The notes beneath the pieces are model-generated. The model made no database searches, was not told where the DNA came from, and saw only the letters and a program-made list of their open reading frames with translations. Source: Metaphire vulgaris (Eukaryota > Annelida > Clitellata > Crassiclitellata > Megascolecidae). From it: a stretch of 64,000 nucleotides of DNA. Positions 25,501-37,746 of this stretch are shown here, piece after piece (within the stretch, counting starts at the first letter, position 1; each line of letters begins with the position of its first letter). The position numbers and the translations under genes are program-made. The stretch spans positions 186,001-250,000 of the forward strand of contig CM030862.1 of assembly GCA_018105865.1 (NCBI GenBank). The letters run 5' to 3'.

Positions 25501-26425
25501 TTCAAACGGGGAAAGCTCAAGAGGAAAAGCCAGGTGGGGTTGCCTCGATCAACTGGCATGAAGTTGTAGACGGAGATACCCAGGTTTCAGTTAGTGCAAC
25601 TATGTCTATGGCTGAGGAGTGAAGCATGTGTATTGGAAAGAAGGGGTCTAATTTTGTGTTAGCAAGTTCGTGTAGTGAATGTGTGTGTTGAGGATTAGTG
25701 AGGGATCTGATGTTGAGAGTGCATAGTGTCATGTGTGATTGGGATGGTCCGGGATTTGGGTGGATATCGCCTGAAAGAGCGAGAAGGATGATAATGATAT
25801 CTGTGCGTCGGGTGAGATGGAAATGCGAACGGCGAAGACGAAGATGTGAACAACGGAGGTTAAGGAAAAGGAGATAGGAATTTTGTTTAAATGTGAGTAT
25901 TGATCAACGGCAGTGCGGTAGGTCCAATGATTAATCGGTTTTCGTATATCAAGCTTAGGGGAAAAGAAATGAACAGTTAGAATAAACAAATAGAGAGGAA
26001 ATAATGTCATGATGTCAGGCTGAGATTAACGAGTAAAATAAAGTTGTGAAGAAAAGTCAAATTATCTTTCAGCTCATGCAGCGGCTCACAAGCTCAGCAC
26101 GAGGTCAAAAGTGCAGCCAATATTAGTGTGGAGTAAAAATTTAATTTGTAAAAACTAAGAGAAGGCCTAAATTCAATTCAATTACAAATAGTAACGGTAA
26201 TGAAATGAGCGATAATAGGTCATGTTGATTCTGAGTCTATAAATTCCGGCAAAGTTAAATAAAACTGGTTAAAGAAAAATATACCGACATAAACTGCGGG
26301 AAACAGCCTAAAAATTAAGAGTAAAAATTTTAACAATTCGCAAGAGCAACATTCAAATTTGTCGAGTTAATGAACAAACTGAAGAGAACAAAATCTCAAG
26401 CGACTAATCTGCATCACTGCCCCTA
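22571..26425 (-). mobile_element. CR1/L2-type non-LTR retrotransposon, copy 1
   Basis: The minus-strand element codes, in broken frames, an apurinic-type endonuclease (CTLNIRSLTNPQ start, ALTETW, LITGDFNLHVD, SPSDHFPIF) and a reverse transcriptase (DPIPTSLLKQC, LLDLSAAFDTIDHKIL, GVPQGSVL, the catalytic YADD in LYADDTQLF) plus the usual C-terminal domain (PKFSHISPILKSLHWL). Pieces lie at 25732-25517, 25559-25299, 25302-24310, 24334-23129 and 23204-22755, each in a shifted frame, so it is not active as it stands. The 3' end carries the GCGCTATAGAAATCC block and a (TTTAC)n-type tail. No separate ORF1 is obvious in the 5' 700 bp. The tandem-repeat 3' tail and conserved RT motifs place it in the Jockey superfamily, CR1/L2 side. 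Confidence 0.93.
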
Positions 26426-27700
26426 GGGTATCAACAGCAACACGTGTGAAGCGCTAGGCCTAAGTGCTGTACGTTAGGCCTACATATTTGCTATACACGT
26501 ATGCTACTCGCTGACACTTTAGCCCTATGCTATATAGGCCTATCACTAGCACTTGAAGCTAACAGTTAAACAGTTTACAACAGTCGTCCGCCCCCACCCC
26601 CGCCCCCGCCTCCCGCTCCGCCCAGATCATGCTGATGATTTATCCGTCCGTTGGACTGGACTGGTCAGACGTTGTCTTCGTTGTCCAAAATGTCTTCCGT
26701 CGACTGAAATCGATTTCTTCTTCCGAGATTCCGCACAACTAAGTCCGGCAAAGCGCTCACCTTCGCCTAAACATCAGAGACAACCGATTCAACGAATACA
26801 TGGAATACCTTATAGCCAGGTCTTAATTAGTATTAATTAGCGCATCAGTTGCACTCAATTTTCAACGAAGACGGATCAACAACATCTTCCGCATCAGAAA
26901 ACGACATTTCCACGCGATGCTCTGTCGCCAGAATCTCGGTCCAAAAGTTCCACTCTAAGTATGTGTAAGTACGTCTAAGTATGTCTAAGTATGTCTTAAG
27001 TAATATGTAGGCCTATGTCTAAGTACGTCTAAGTATGTCTAAGTATGTCTTAAGTAATATGTAGGCCTATGTCTAAGTACGTCTAAGTATGTCTAAGTAT
27101 GTCTTAAGTAATATGTAGGCCTATGTCTAAGTAGGGGCCTATGTCTAAGTAGGGGCCTATGTCTAAGTAGGGGCCTATGTCTAAGTAGGGGCCTATGTCT
27201 AAGTTCCAAAATGGATGGCAATATTTCCGTCAAAGCAGAAATCGTCTTTTACTCTGGAGCGCATTTCCTCTCTATAGGGCCTACTAGAGATGAATTAGTT
27301 ATGGAGAACATAGCCTAATGTACGCATCCGATTGATGCTGACATAATTATAAATGTCTTAGCATAAATATGTAGCCTACAAAGTACAGTAGGCCATATTA
27401 TAATCACACGTTAGCTGCTTGCCCGTCAAAAACGACGGGGAGCTTCGCTGTTTTTCTACCCGATTTGCTGTAAATGTTGTAGCATTTTGCCCAATGACTT
27501 GTCCCTGATTAAACGGAACATGGCTTGAGCAGTTTTACGTAGGGACGAATATGAGGACGGAATAATCGAATATCTGAATTATGTCGGTCATTGATATCCA
27601 GTTTGTATGGAGTAGTATGAGAGGGGAGGGGAGGGATGGTAGGCGGGAAAGAGGAGGGTTGGAGATAGGAATGTGTGTGTGTGTGTGTGTGAGTGTGCAC
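26426..27700. other. Interval between LINE copy 1 and the last visible SK exon
   Basis: The 3' coding end of the SK channel should lie in or beyond this interval but was not identified. Contents: a GC-rich C-run at about 26588-26620, a nested minisatellite (26954-27205) and a (GT)n tract at 27671-27692 next to the SK donor. No other gene is supported. Confidence 0.5.
26954..27205. repeat. Compound minisatellite (CTAAGTA units)
   Basis: A roughly 56-bp unit made of CTAAGTA(C/T)GT sub-repeats and ending TTAAGTAATATGTAGGCC is repeated three times. It is followed by about four copies of an 18-bp unit (GGGGCCTATGTCTAAGTA). The two unit lengths share the CCTATGTCTAAGTA core, so the short array probably arose from the long one. 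Confidence 0.9.
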
Positions 27701-30700
27701 CTGAACATTGGCGATGAGTTGGTCGATGCTTTTGAATTGTTCTTCGCTTTCATTTTGTCGAGAGGAAATTTCCAGCAGTTGATCGTAAATGGCAGACTGC
27801 GTCTGAGGAAATAAGACAGAATCAAAGCATTACAAGGCATCATCGAAAGCAGTGGCGTAGCCAAAGGGGTTTTGAGGGTTAACCCCCCCCCTGGCCGCCG
27901 GAAAAATATTTTTTATTAGTTTCCATGCATTTTTTATTGTTTGACGCGTCTTTGAGGGTCAAACCCCCTTGGCTATAGACGGTAAAGGTTTAAGTAAAAG
28001 GCGAGGACCTTTTCTTTGCTTGTCAGCTAAAAAAGTAGAGGCGATAAGGTTTTTTTCTTGTCAGGATTTTCCAAAGTGGGTCACGGTCAAAATCAAAAAC
28101 CAAACCTCCCTTCCGAAAATTCTGGTTACGCCACTGATCGAAAGTTTATATTCGGCAATTGCAATTATCTGAAGTGTGAAATTCTGGAGATGACCTCTTT
28201 TTGCTTTTCAGTTTTTTCAGGGTGTTAATACTCAGCAGTCCATGTGTTAGACATTTTACGGACTCGCCCGGGCCCCCTACAGATCGCCGGGTCTCTGGGA
28301 ATTTACCCCCCCCCCGCCCTTCTCTCTGTCTGGACCAAAATTCATCAAAAAACAGCAAATTATGGCGATTAAACGGAACAGCACTTTAGGATTAAAGTCT
28401 GAAATAGAAGAAGATTTGACGACGGAAAGAAGATCAGATGATTAAACGTAGGATCAATATTTATCATTTATCATTCTTCACCATAAGTATTTCTTTCGCA
28501 TCACGTGACCAGAAGAAACGGAGCTTCGACGAAATGCTTCTGCGCTGAGGGCATCAGGGACGATAACCACAGTGGGGTGGGGTGGGGGGTCTTTCGCTAA
28601 TTTAAAATATTCAATCTATATAGCGTCAGTTGACCGTTTTCAATTTTCCCAAAAGCAATAGAGCGAGAATCGCCCTCAATGGCCAGTGGAAGGAAGCCCT
28701 CTCCAGTCGCTCTCTAACCGGCAAATCAAACAGGGCTGGCCACCACCCTCCAACCAAATCACCGAAAACCTTTCCCAAAAGCACACCAGCCGTGACGTCG
28801 TTTACAATTTCTGATGAATTGTGTCTTTGACGCCATCTCCTGTGCACAGCGTGGCTACTGCGCGCGCAGGAGCTAGCCTGCCTACCCGGTTTCAAGTAGA
28901 GTAATAGGACGGTGGTGATATTCGTTATCTCCAGACTCGACTACTCGCCAGCGAAGATTCTGTATGTCTAGCACATCTTACCAATTCCAACAACGCATCA
29001 TTACAATAAGGCGCTATACAAATTCAATATTTTAAAATTAGCGAAAGCTTCATGTTTAATTTGCACAGAATTCGGAAACTAATATTATGACGCTTTCTTC
29101 AAATATCGCTCTTTCTTCGACTGATGGAGACAGGTGGACGGAGGAGGGCGAGGAGAGGGGAACCTCAGGTGACCTCAGGTGAACTCACCTGGCTGAGGTC
29201 GATGAGGCTGCTGGTGTCGTCACTCAGCGATTTCATCTGCAGTTTCACGTCTCTCAAACTAATTCAGAAAGAAAAGCACGCAATCCGACATAACAATTAC
29301 GGCGCATACAGAGAAGGAGCGGGAAATGGAAGACAGTGGCGTAGCCAAAGGGGTGCATGGACAGTGCATGGCCTCTCTCCTGAGGAACTTTTCAGAAAGT
29401 GACGCCTCTTTCTTTGTTGGAAATGTTTTTCTTTTTTGTAAATGTAATAAATAAGTTAAATCTTAAAAAAACACAACTTAAAGAAGGAAGCAACAAACTG
29501 TCCCGAACTACTATCGGTCACGGGGATCTTATTCGCTCATCGAGACTTCTGTGTGGCGGCGCCTTTTGATGTGGAATGAAAAATTCTAAGGGCTGCGCTT
29601 TATAATATGCACGCCGCTTCCTCCTGGTGCTAAAACCTGGCTGCGCCACTTATGGGAGAGGGGAGAGAGGACCTCTCAATGCTAGAAGACTGGTCCATCG
29701 ACTGACGAATCTGTTCTGAGCAGAATCGCATCGAATACCAGAATAATTAAGAGACAACGTTAACACAAGAACACATCACACATCGACTGCGATAACACTT
29801 CGCTTGGTCACCAATCGTTCGACTGTCTGTCATTTCTACAGAATGACCAGTTTTCATCTAAGTCCCGAGCATGGAGGGCGCCACAAGCCAAATATTGGGT
29901 GGGCCAACATGGCCTGTTTGAAATTGGACAACGCAAGGACTAGTGCTACAGTAGGCTATAGATATGCAAAAATTCAGAAGAGTGATGAAATGAATTAAAA
30001 CCACATATTCTTGTGTCCCCATCTTTGCTGTGTCAAACCGTACTAGAATTTTCAATATATTCTGTCTCAATTTTTTCTAGAGCTTTCGAAATGCCACGAA
30101 AAATAACGAGCCATTTGAAACGACAATATACAAAGTCTTTCAGAAATCTATTCTGTCAAATGTCTAAAAAATCAATCGAGAGATAAGATGACGCTTAAGA
30201 AGTTAAGAGAGTTGGTTTCTTCTATTAGACTATTACAGGTTCTATAGACCACAAAAATATTATAAAATTGATACCCTGTTTGAAATTGGACAATGCTAGT
30301 GCTACAGTAGGCTATAGATATGCAAAAATTCAGAAGAGTGATGAAACAATTAAAACCATGGAGGGCGCCACAAGCCAAATATTGGGTGGGCCAACATGGC
30401 CAATATTTCAGAGTCAAGACAGCGCAGCGAGAAATTCTTGCCGTTACGATCAATCGATCATTGAAAAAACACAGTTGCATGGTTATATAAATATAATAAT
30501 TTTGAAAGGTCTTCCACGTCTGTGACATCTCAATTATATGTGGCAACATTATGCCAATATATTGGGGATTTGGGGTTATTAGTTCCACAAAACATTGTAA
30601 TTTGCCAATTGAAATTGGGTGGGCCAAACAAATGGTGGCCCATTGGACCTAAATATTGGGTGGGCCATGGCCCACCTGGCCCACTCTGTTGCGCCCCCAT

Positions 30701-30913
30701 GGTCCCGAGACTAAAACACATCCAGTCGATTTCGGATGCAGGTAATTGAGACAGGTGAGCGGGTGACCTGTGTATCGTCTTACCTGTGGATCGCCTGAAG
30801 GAACTTGCGTTGTTCAGTGCGAACTTTTCGACCGATCTTCTTCTTCGTCAGTCTCGTGTGTTTGTAGATGAGCCACGTCTCTCTCAGGACATTTGCAGCC
30901 GCGCTCTTCAGCT

Positions 30914-30951
<38 letters not shown>

Positions 30952-31002
30952 AGACCGTCAATCGACAGAATGGTGAGTGCATTCGCCGCACTCATTCAGC
31001 TC

Positions 31003-31047
<45 letters not shown>

Positions 31048-33383
31048 CGACGGTCAAAGGGGAAATGAGACTTTGATCATCTTCTGGACGCAGAGACATC
31101 CATTCGTTGACTCCGCCATTTTGGGGTTGAAAGCGCTCTTAACAAAGTACTCTTGAGTGAATTCTTCGTCTGAATTGATGATGATGATGATGACGACGAT
31201 GATGTGTTGTATGCTTTGTACCTTCTTAGTCAGCTGGTTGTCCATCATGAAGTTGTGCACAAACTTTTCTGTTCTCGTTAATTCCAGTTTCTTCGCTAAG
31301 ACAGCGACCACAAGCGCTGTGCAAAAAGAGCCCTTCGACAAAACACACACACATCAACAGTGTCATAGCGTAGAAAGAGCGATACAAAGAGAGAGAGACA
31401 CACACACACAGAGAGAGACAGAGAGACAGGGAGACAGAGAGTACTATAGTAGTGTTATTGCATGGACACTGACCATGATGCCTGTGCATACGGCTATTCC
31501 TCGGCCGCAGTAGGAGCTGGGAACGATGTCTCCATAACCAATCGACAGAAACGAAACTGCGATGAACCAAACGGAGTCGAAGAGATTGTCAAACAGATCG
31601 TTATGATAACTGAGACAACAGAAGACACAGACACAGAGACAGACACAGAGACAGAGCCAGTCAAAGGCTGCATTGATACAAACGACGATAATAATTAATC
31701 AGTTGATAACGATTTAGAAATGAGTCGATGTCGTCAAAGCAGAGAACAGTTCCGTTGTCTACAAAGACAATGAAGACGAAAGTGAACGCAAACGAAGACA
31801 TCGTCAAATCCACGAGTTGTTTACTGGAGATGGAATTCAAACCCAGACTCTTCGTTCAGTGACTTCTCGTCGTGCACCTCCAAATCCCTTTCCATAGACG
31901 ATTCATTCGTATACAGACAGTTAATGTGGCCATTTACATATACGCTCTCCAGCGCCTATGCTGCCTTTGCATATATATAATTATTCACTTCTATAGCACC
32001 AGTTCTAATACCTAAGGGTATCAATCGATGGTACTTCAAATCCATCCGCAAAAGACCAGGTCATTCCAGAGATCAGTCAGAGGGAGAGAGTAAGACGGAC
32101 TATGGAGGAAAGGCTAATTGAAAGATCTGTGTTTTTAGTCTGAATCTGAAAATACTCAATATATATATATACATATATATATATATATCGATCGATCGCT
32201 GGTACTGAAGTACCTTTCGCAGATTCTGAGTACCCAGCTGGCGATGAGACAGAGGCTGAGCATGAAGAGAACGAGGACCGTTCCGGGGCACATCGTCATC
32301 AGCGTCTTGACGACGAACTTCGTGTCGAAGTTGATGCGGTTGAGAGCCCCGATGCTGCGAGAGGCTGCGTCGGAGAAGAGCATCGAGTGAAGCAGCAGCG
32401 TCCGACAGATCAGATACAGACGAAGGAACATCGGGAGGCACAGGAACAGCTCCACCGACGGACAGGACAGGAGCGGAGCGACCAGCGATAGGGAAAAGGG
32501 AGGCGGATGGACGGAACAGACCAACAATTCCAACGCTATTTGGACGAACATCGGCCAAGACATCGCTATTCGCCAGTCGTCGATACAGTTGTTCACTGCA
32601 AACAACTAACAACAACAACAACAACGATAATGATAACGACTGTAATGTCAAGACTATATATTGCCCAGAGATGAAATGCTGGGCTGCAGATGCAGATGCG
32701 AAGGACAGTGGCGGTTCCACATCGATTGCGAAATCTATTTTATGGGTAAAAGTGTCCGGTAAAACTACGGGGAAAAACTGCGGATGAACTTTTTTGCTTG
32801 TCAACATATTTTTCGGCAAAGGTAAAATTAGGAAAAATTTCTTTTGGTCAGCTTTTTTCTGCAAAGTTTATTGATTTTCCCTTCTCTTTTCATCCCCCCA
32901 CCAACTTCTATGAATTCATTTCATTCCCAGAAATCACGGAGCAGCCACTGGCGAAGGGGGGAGGGGGTGAGTGAATGTTAGGTGCTTTTGCTGTAAAGAA
33001 GACATTCCGAATTCCTTCGAAGGTTGCCTTCTGTTCGATTCCTATTGTGCAGATGCACTTAAGCCTTAAGCATTGGCGTAGCTACTTGGAGGTGGTGCAC
33101 GAAGGGGCGCTCCCCCCCCAATTCTGATCGGTATCGGTCGTGAGATTCGTCCAAAACCAGTGAGCAGTTGGAGGGGGAGGGTGTGGGGGTAGTATTAGAT
33201 CAAGCAAAACGCACCAGACACAAGACTTTAAAGCTTCTGAGACGATGACCTTTTTGACCTTTTTTGCTATCCAAGACATTTAGGCAGAAAATGTGGAAGT
33301 GTTCCCCCCTTTTCTGGAATCCTGGATACGCCACTGGCCTTACGTAATGGTTTGAAATTCGTGTAACTTTTCGGGTTGACTTT

Positions 33384-33420
<37 letters not shown>

Positions 33421-34825
33421 GTGTGTGTGTGTGTGTCTGTAGGTGACTGACCTGTATTTCCAGTCTGTGATAGACAAAGAGAGTGACAAGAAGAGCGACT
33501 GTAGAGACGCTGATCAAGAGTTTAACCAGCGTTGAATACATCGCCTCCTGTCAAACAAACGCATCCACAGAACAACAGAGACACATAAGACACCCTTAAA
33601 TACAAGAATACACGAATTAAGAGAAGAACTAAGACGCACTCATGATGAACAATGCAGTCGACTATTATAGGCCTATACAGCAACTATCAGCGTTCAGTTG
33701 TCAGACGTTGTTCTTCTGAATTAGAGATCAGCGCCTGAAGTGAGTCATCGGCTGCAAATGAGTCATCGGCTGAAGTGAGTCATCGGCTGAAGTGAGTCAT
33801 CGGCTGAAGTGAGTCATCGGCTGCAAATGAGTCATCGGCTGAAGTGAGTCATCGGCTGAAGTGAGTCATCGGTGGTTCTCTAATGTTTCGGTCAAATTCC
33901 TCACTGATCAGACAGACCTTGGTCTTTGGCCGCAGATCAACTCTAGGCAGACAGCGCAATAATAGTAATTGTAGAAAACGAACGAATTCAACGCATCGCT
34001 TTGGCAGAATATATTTGTAAGAGGATTTAGGCCTACAGCCGCCTACTAATTAACTCGGATGCTGGCGACCATCGAAAGGAGAAAACTTTCGACAGAAGAG
34101 TCAACGGAAATTTAGGCAAAGAGAATTTATCTATTTGGGAGAAAAGCATCGACGCAGCTTCTTATTTAATGATTAAGGCCAAATTCTGCTGAAGACAATC
34201 TCTGCTCTTCGCGAAGTGAGAAAGTTCTTCTCAGTTAAGAAAATGAAACTCAAATACGGTGTGGAATCAAACTGAGGCTGCGTTCACAGAGAACGAGTAT
34301 CTTGCGAATATCACTATGGGACTGTCCATTAATTACGTCAACAATTTAGGGGGAGGGGGTTTGAAAAACGTTTGACAGTTGTTGACAGGTAGAGGGGGTC
34401 AAGAGAAGTTGACGTCAACAATTTCACTTTTTACAAATAATCACAAAATAGGAAATTTCATGGAATACTACTTATTACAATGGAAAAAAGCATGGCAAAA
34501 AGGTCATCACCACCACGTTTTGACACTCGATGAGCAAAACAGGGAAAATGGTCACTGTAAGCGAGTGTTTTAGGAATGAGAATTTGTAAGGTGGGAGTAC
34601 AAGGAAAATTAATAAGAAGGCGCTATATAATAGAGAGGAAGTGAGGAGGCGTCATCTTCTGGGCCATAGTGCAGTAGTTGTAGAGATGTTTGAAGCACGT
34701 TACTGATACTGTTTAATAATATTGAATACGAGTTATAATAAATGTTTGAGTGTAGAACATGAATGAGTTTAAATTTAGTCGTTTACATTTGGTAGCAGCC
34801 AAAGGAGAATCCATGCGTCGTGATG

Positions 34826-34860
<35 letters not shown>

Positions 34861-36815
34861 TGAGAGACTTCGGTCGTATATGAGTGTACCTGTGGTGAAC
34901 TATTCGTCGACAGTGGATGTTCGGTTGACCTTCAGGGTTACGGAGATCGTTCTATTAAAATTCCGGCGATACAAAGGCGTTTACGTGGATTATTCTGTAC
35001 GAGGAGGAAAACGATTTGGAATTATTTGGGGTTATCGGTGTGCAACTTTTGGGTTGGAGTTTCGTGGTGATTCTGGGGGGGGGGATTTCGTATTCTGGAG
35101 ACGTGTGATCACTTCGCTGTGTGCTGATTTGTACGGTGTCCGTGGGTGAGCTGTGGTGTACACTCGTGGGGCGGTTAGTGGACTGTTATCGAAGCAAAAG
35201 ACGGTAAAGGAACTCGCGTCGATTCGGTGGATTGGGATGGTCAAGTGGATAATCGAGCAATCCTTTCGCAGATGTTCAAAGGCGTTGCCAGTATTTCCGA
35301 AAAGAAAGCAAGAACTGGACTTTAGAAAGGTCAGTCAAATTATCAATTCTTTGTGTTGATTGTGGTTGTTGAATTATTGTGCATTTGAGGTGTAGTGATT
35401 GTTAATTTCAAGATTGTGTGCTTATTGAGTAACGGCGTTGAAATTTTAAATTGTTTTGTGATAGTATTGATTGTGATTTTTTAACATGAATCAATTGTCA
35501 GAGAAATCCGAGATGATGATTTTCATTGAAATGCGGATGCAGGAAGAACGAAACAGGATAAGGCCTGAAGAGCAGTGGAGGAAAGAGGAAAAGGATAGAG
35601 AAGACCAGTGGAGGAAGGAGGAAAGGGCTAGAGGGAAGCAGTGGAGGAAAGAGGAAAGGGCTAGAGGGGAGCAGTGGGGGAAAGAGGAGAGGACTATGGA
35701 GGAGCGGAGGAGGAAAGAGGAGAAGGCTGTGGAGGTGGAGGAGGTCAAAGAAGAGCCAAAAGTTACACTGAAATCACATATGATGATTTTCATTGAAATG
35801 TGGATGCAGAAGGAACAAGAAAGAGTAAGGCGTGATGAGATGCGAGAGTTAAGAAGGCAAGTTTTTTCTTGATTTAGAATGTGAAAGTGAAATTGAGGAT
35901 GCGCTGGAAAGTAGAATGGTTAATGAACACCTGTTGTAGTAAAACCTGTTGATGATGTTAGTGATTGTATTTTGTATCGTTTGGCATTTTGATGGATGTG
36001 GAAAGTAGTGGTTTTGTGACAGTTGAACCTACTGTTGTTGAATCTCAATTCGAGTTGTTTAATGAAGTGGTTATCACAGAATCTGAAATTTGTGAGGAAT
36101 ATTTTGTGATAGAGGTTTTGGAACATCAAACAAATGATGAAGATGTACTTATGAAATTTAATTATGTGAAATATGATGGACTGCTTAATGTGTTGAATGA
36201 TGTTGAACATGATATGTGTTTGTGGATCAATTTTGTGGAAATGAGGAAATGGTGAGTGAAGGGGTGAAATGGTTTGATAGCATTGAATTTGATGTTGTGA
36301 GTGAAGGTTCGTGTTTGATGAACGAAGATTATGATGTTGTGGTGGCTAATGCGACAAATGATGATGATGATGATGATGATGATGTTGATGTGAATGATGA
36401 AACGATGTTGTCATTCAGAGAGCAAAGTATTGGATTGTTAGTTGAGGTGAAACAAGCCTTTTGTGATTGTGGTGAGTCGTTTGTTGGTCATATGTTGTTG
36501 ATGATGAAATATGGGAAGTTAAAGGTGCTTTGGTTTGGATTGAAGTGGTTGTTTTGGGTTTTGTTAAGCAGGAGTATGAAGCGTATTTTGGAATTAAACT
36601 TTTAAGATTAGGATCAGATCATAGACTCCGTATGGACGTGTTTTGAATCGTTAAGACTTTGGAGCAAAGGAAAGAAAGCAGCTTTGCCATTCGGGTCCAT
36701 TCTTCATATGTTGTGGCGCAAAAGTCTAAAGACCACACCAATGAACGCTACTTTTAGCGCATTTGCTGCACTGCGAACTTGCGCTTTATAAATGGTCGTA
36801 ATAATAACAATAATA

Positions 36816-36866
<51 letters not shown>

Positions 36867-37701
36867 ATAACAACAATAATACTTTTGTTCACTTAACTTG
36901 AAACTTATCCCTATACAGACTCAGCAACAGAGATAAGCCAAGAGAGAGAGACAGAGAGGCAGAGACAGAGACAGAGAGACAGACAGAGCGTGAGACAGAG
37001 ACAGATACAGGTAGCAGGACCTTGGTGTAGACGTTGGCAATGACCATTTCCGTTTCGAAGATCATGAGAATGATGCCTGACACTCCGAACGCCAGAGCGA
37101 GGTCCGACAGGCGCTTTCTCTTGGCGAACAGCAGCGCTCTCTTGCTGTGACGAACGCTGAAGTTCGGCACCGGAGGACCCGGCGCCCTTCCCTCCACCCG
37201 CTCAGCGTCGTCGTCTTCTGCCTTCGCGTCCAAGGACAGCGTCCTCGGCTGCTGCTGCTGCAGAGGAGGATGAGGAGGAGGAGGAGGAGGGGAGGAGGAT
37301 GAGGCGCCGTGTGGTGCTTTGTTCGAAGCGAACGGCGGGAGATTGGCGCGATTGGCCTTAATGAGGTCGACGCACATGGTCGAGATGGTCGAGTCACGCG
37401 CCGACCTCGTAGTCCCGATGCTGGCACTCCTCTCTCCTCGCTCCACCTGGCGACCGACGGACGAAACGCTCCACTGACCGGACTTCCTGAGCAGGAGGGA
37501 GTTGGCGTAGCGCGCGGTCGTCGTCGTCGTCGTCGTCGTCGTCATCCTGTCGCCGCCAGTGACGATGTCACTTTGAAGCGATCCCCTCTGGAGGAGGGAG
37601 TTCATCCGATGGACACCCATCCCCCTCGCAGCCGCCTCTGACGTCACCAACATGCTCTTTGACCTCACGCGACGAAGGCCCGTCGTCGGCTGCGCTGAAG
37701 A

Positions 37702-37746
<45 letters not shown>

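Noticed and set aside
26858..26955. Minus-strand open stretch considered as the missing SK C-terminal exon
   Set aside because: No reading frame gives coiled-coil or SK-tail-like sequence after the exon ending at 27701.
26957..27200. Regularly spaced repeats considered as a CRISPR array
   Set aside because: Units are contiguous without unique spacers and the genome is eukaryotic.
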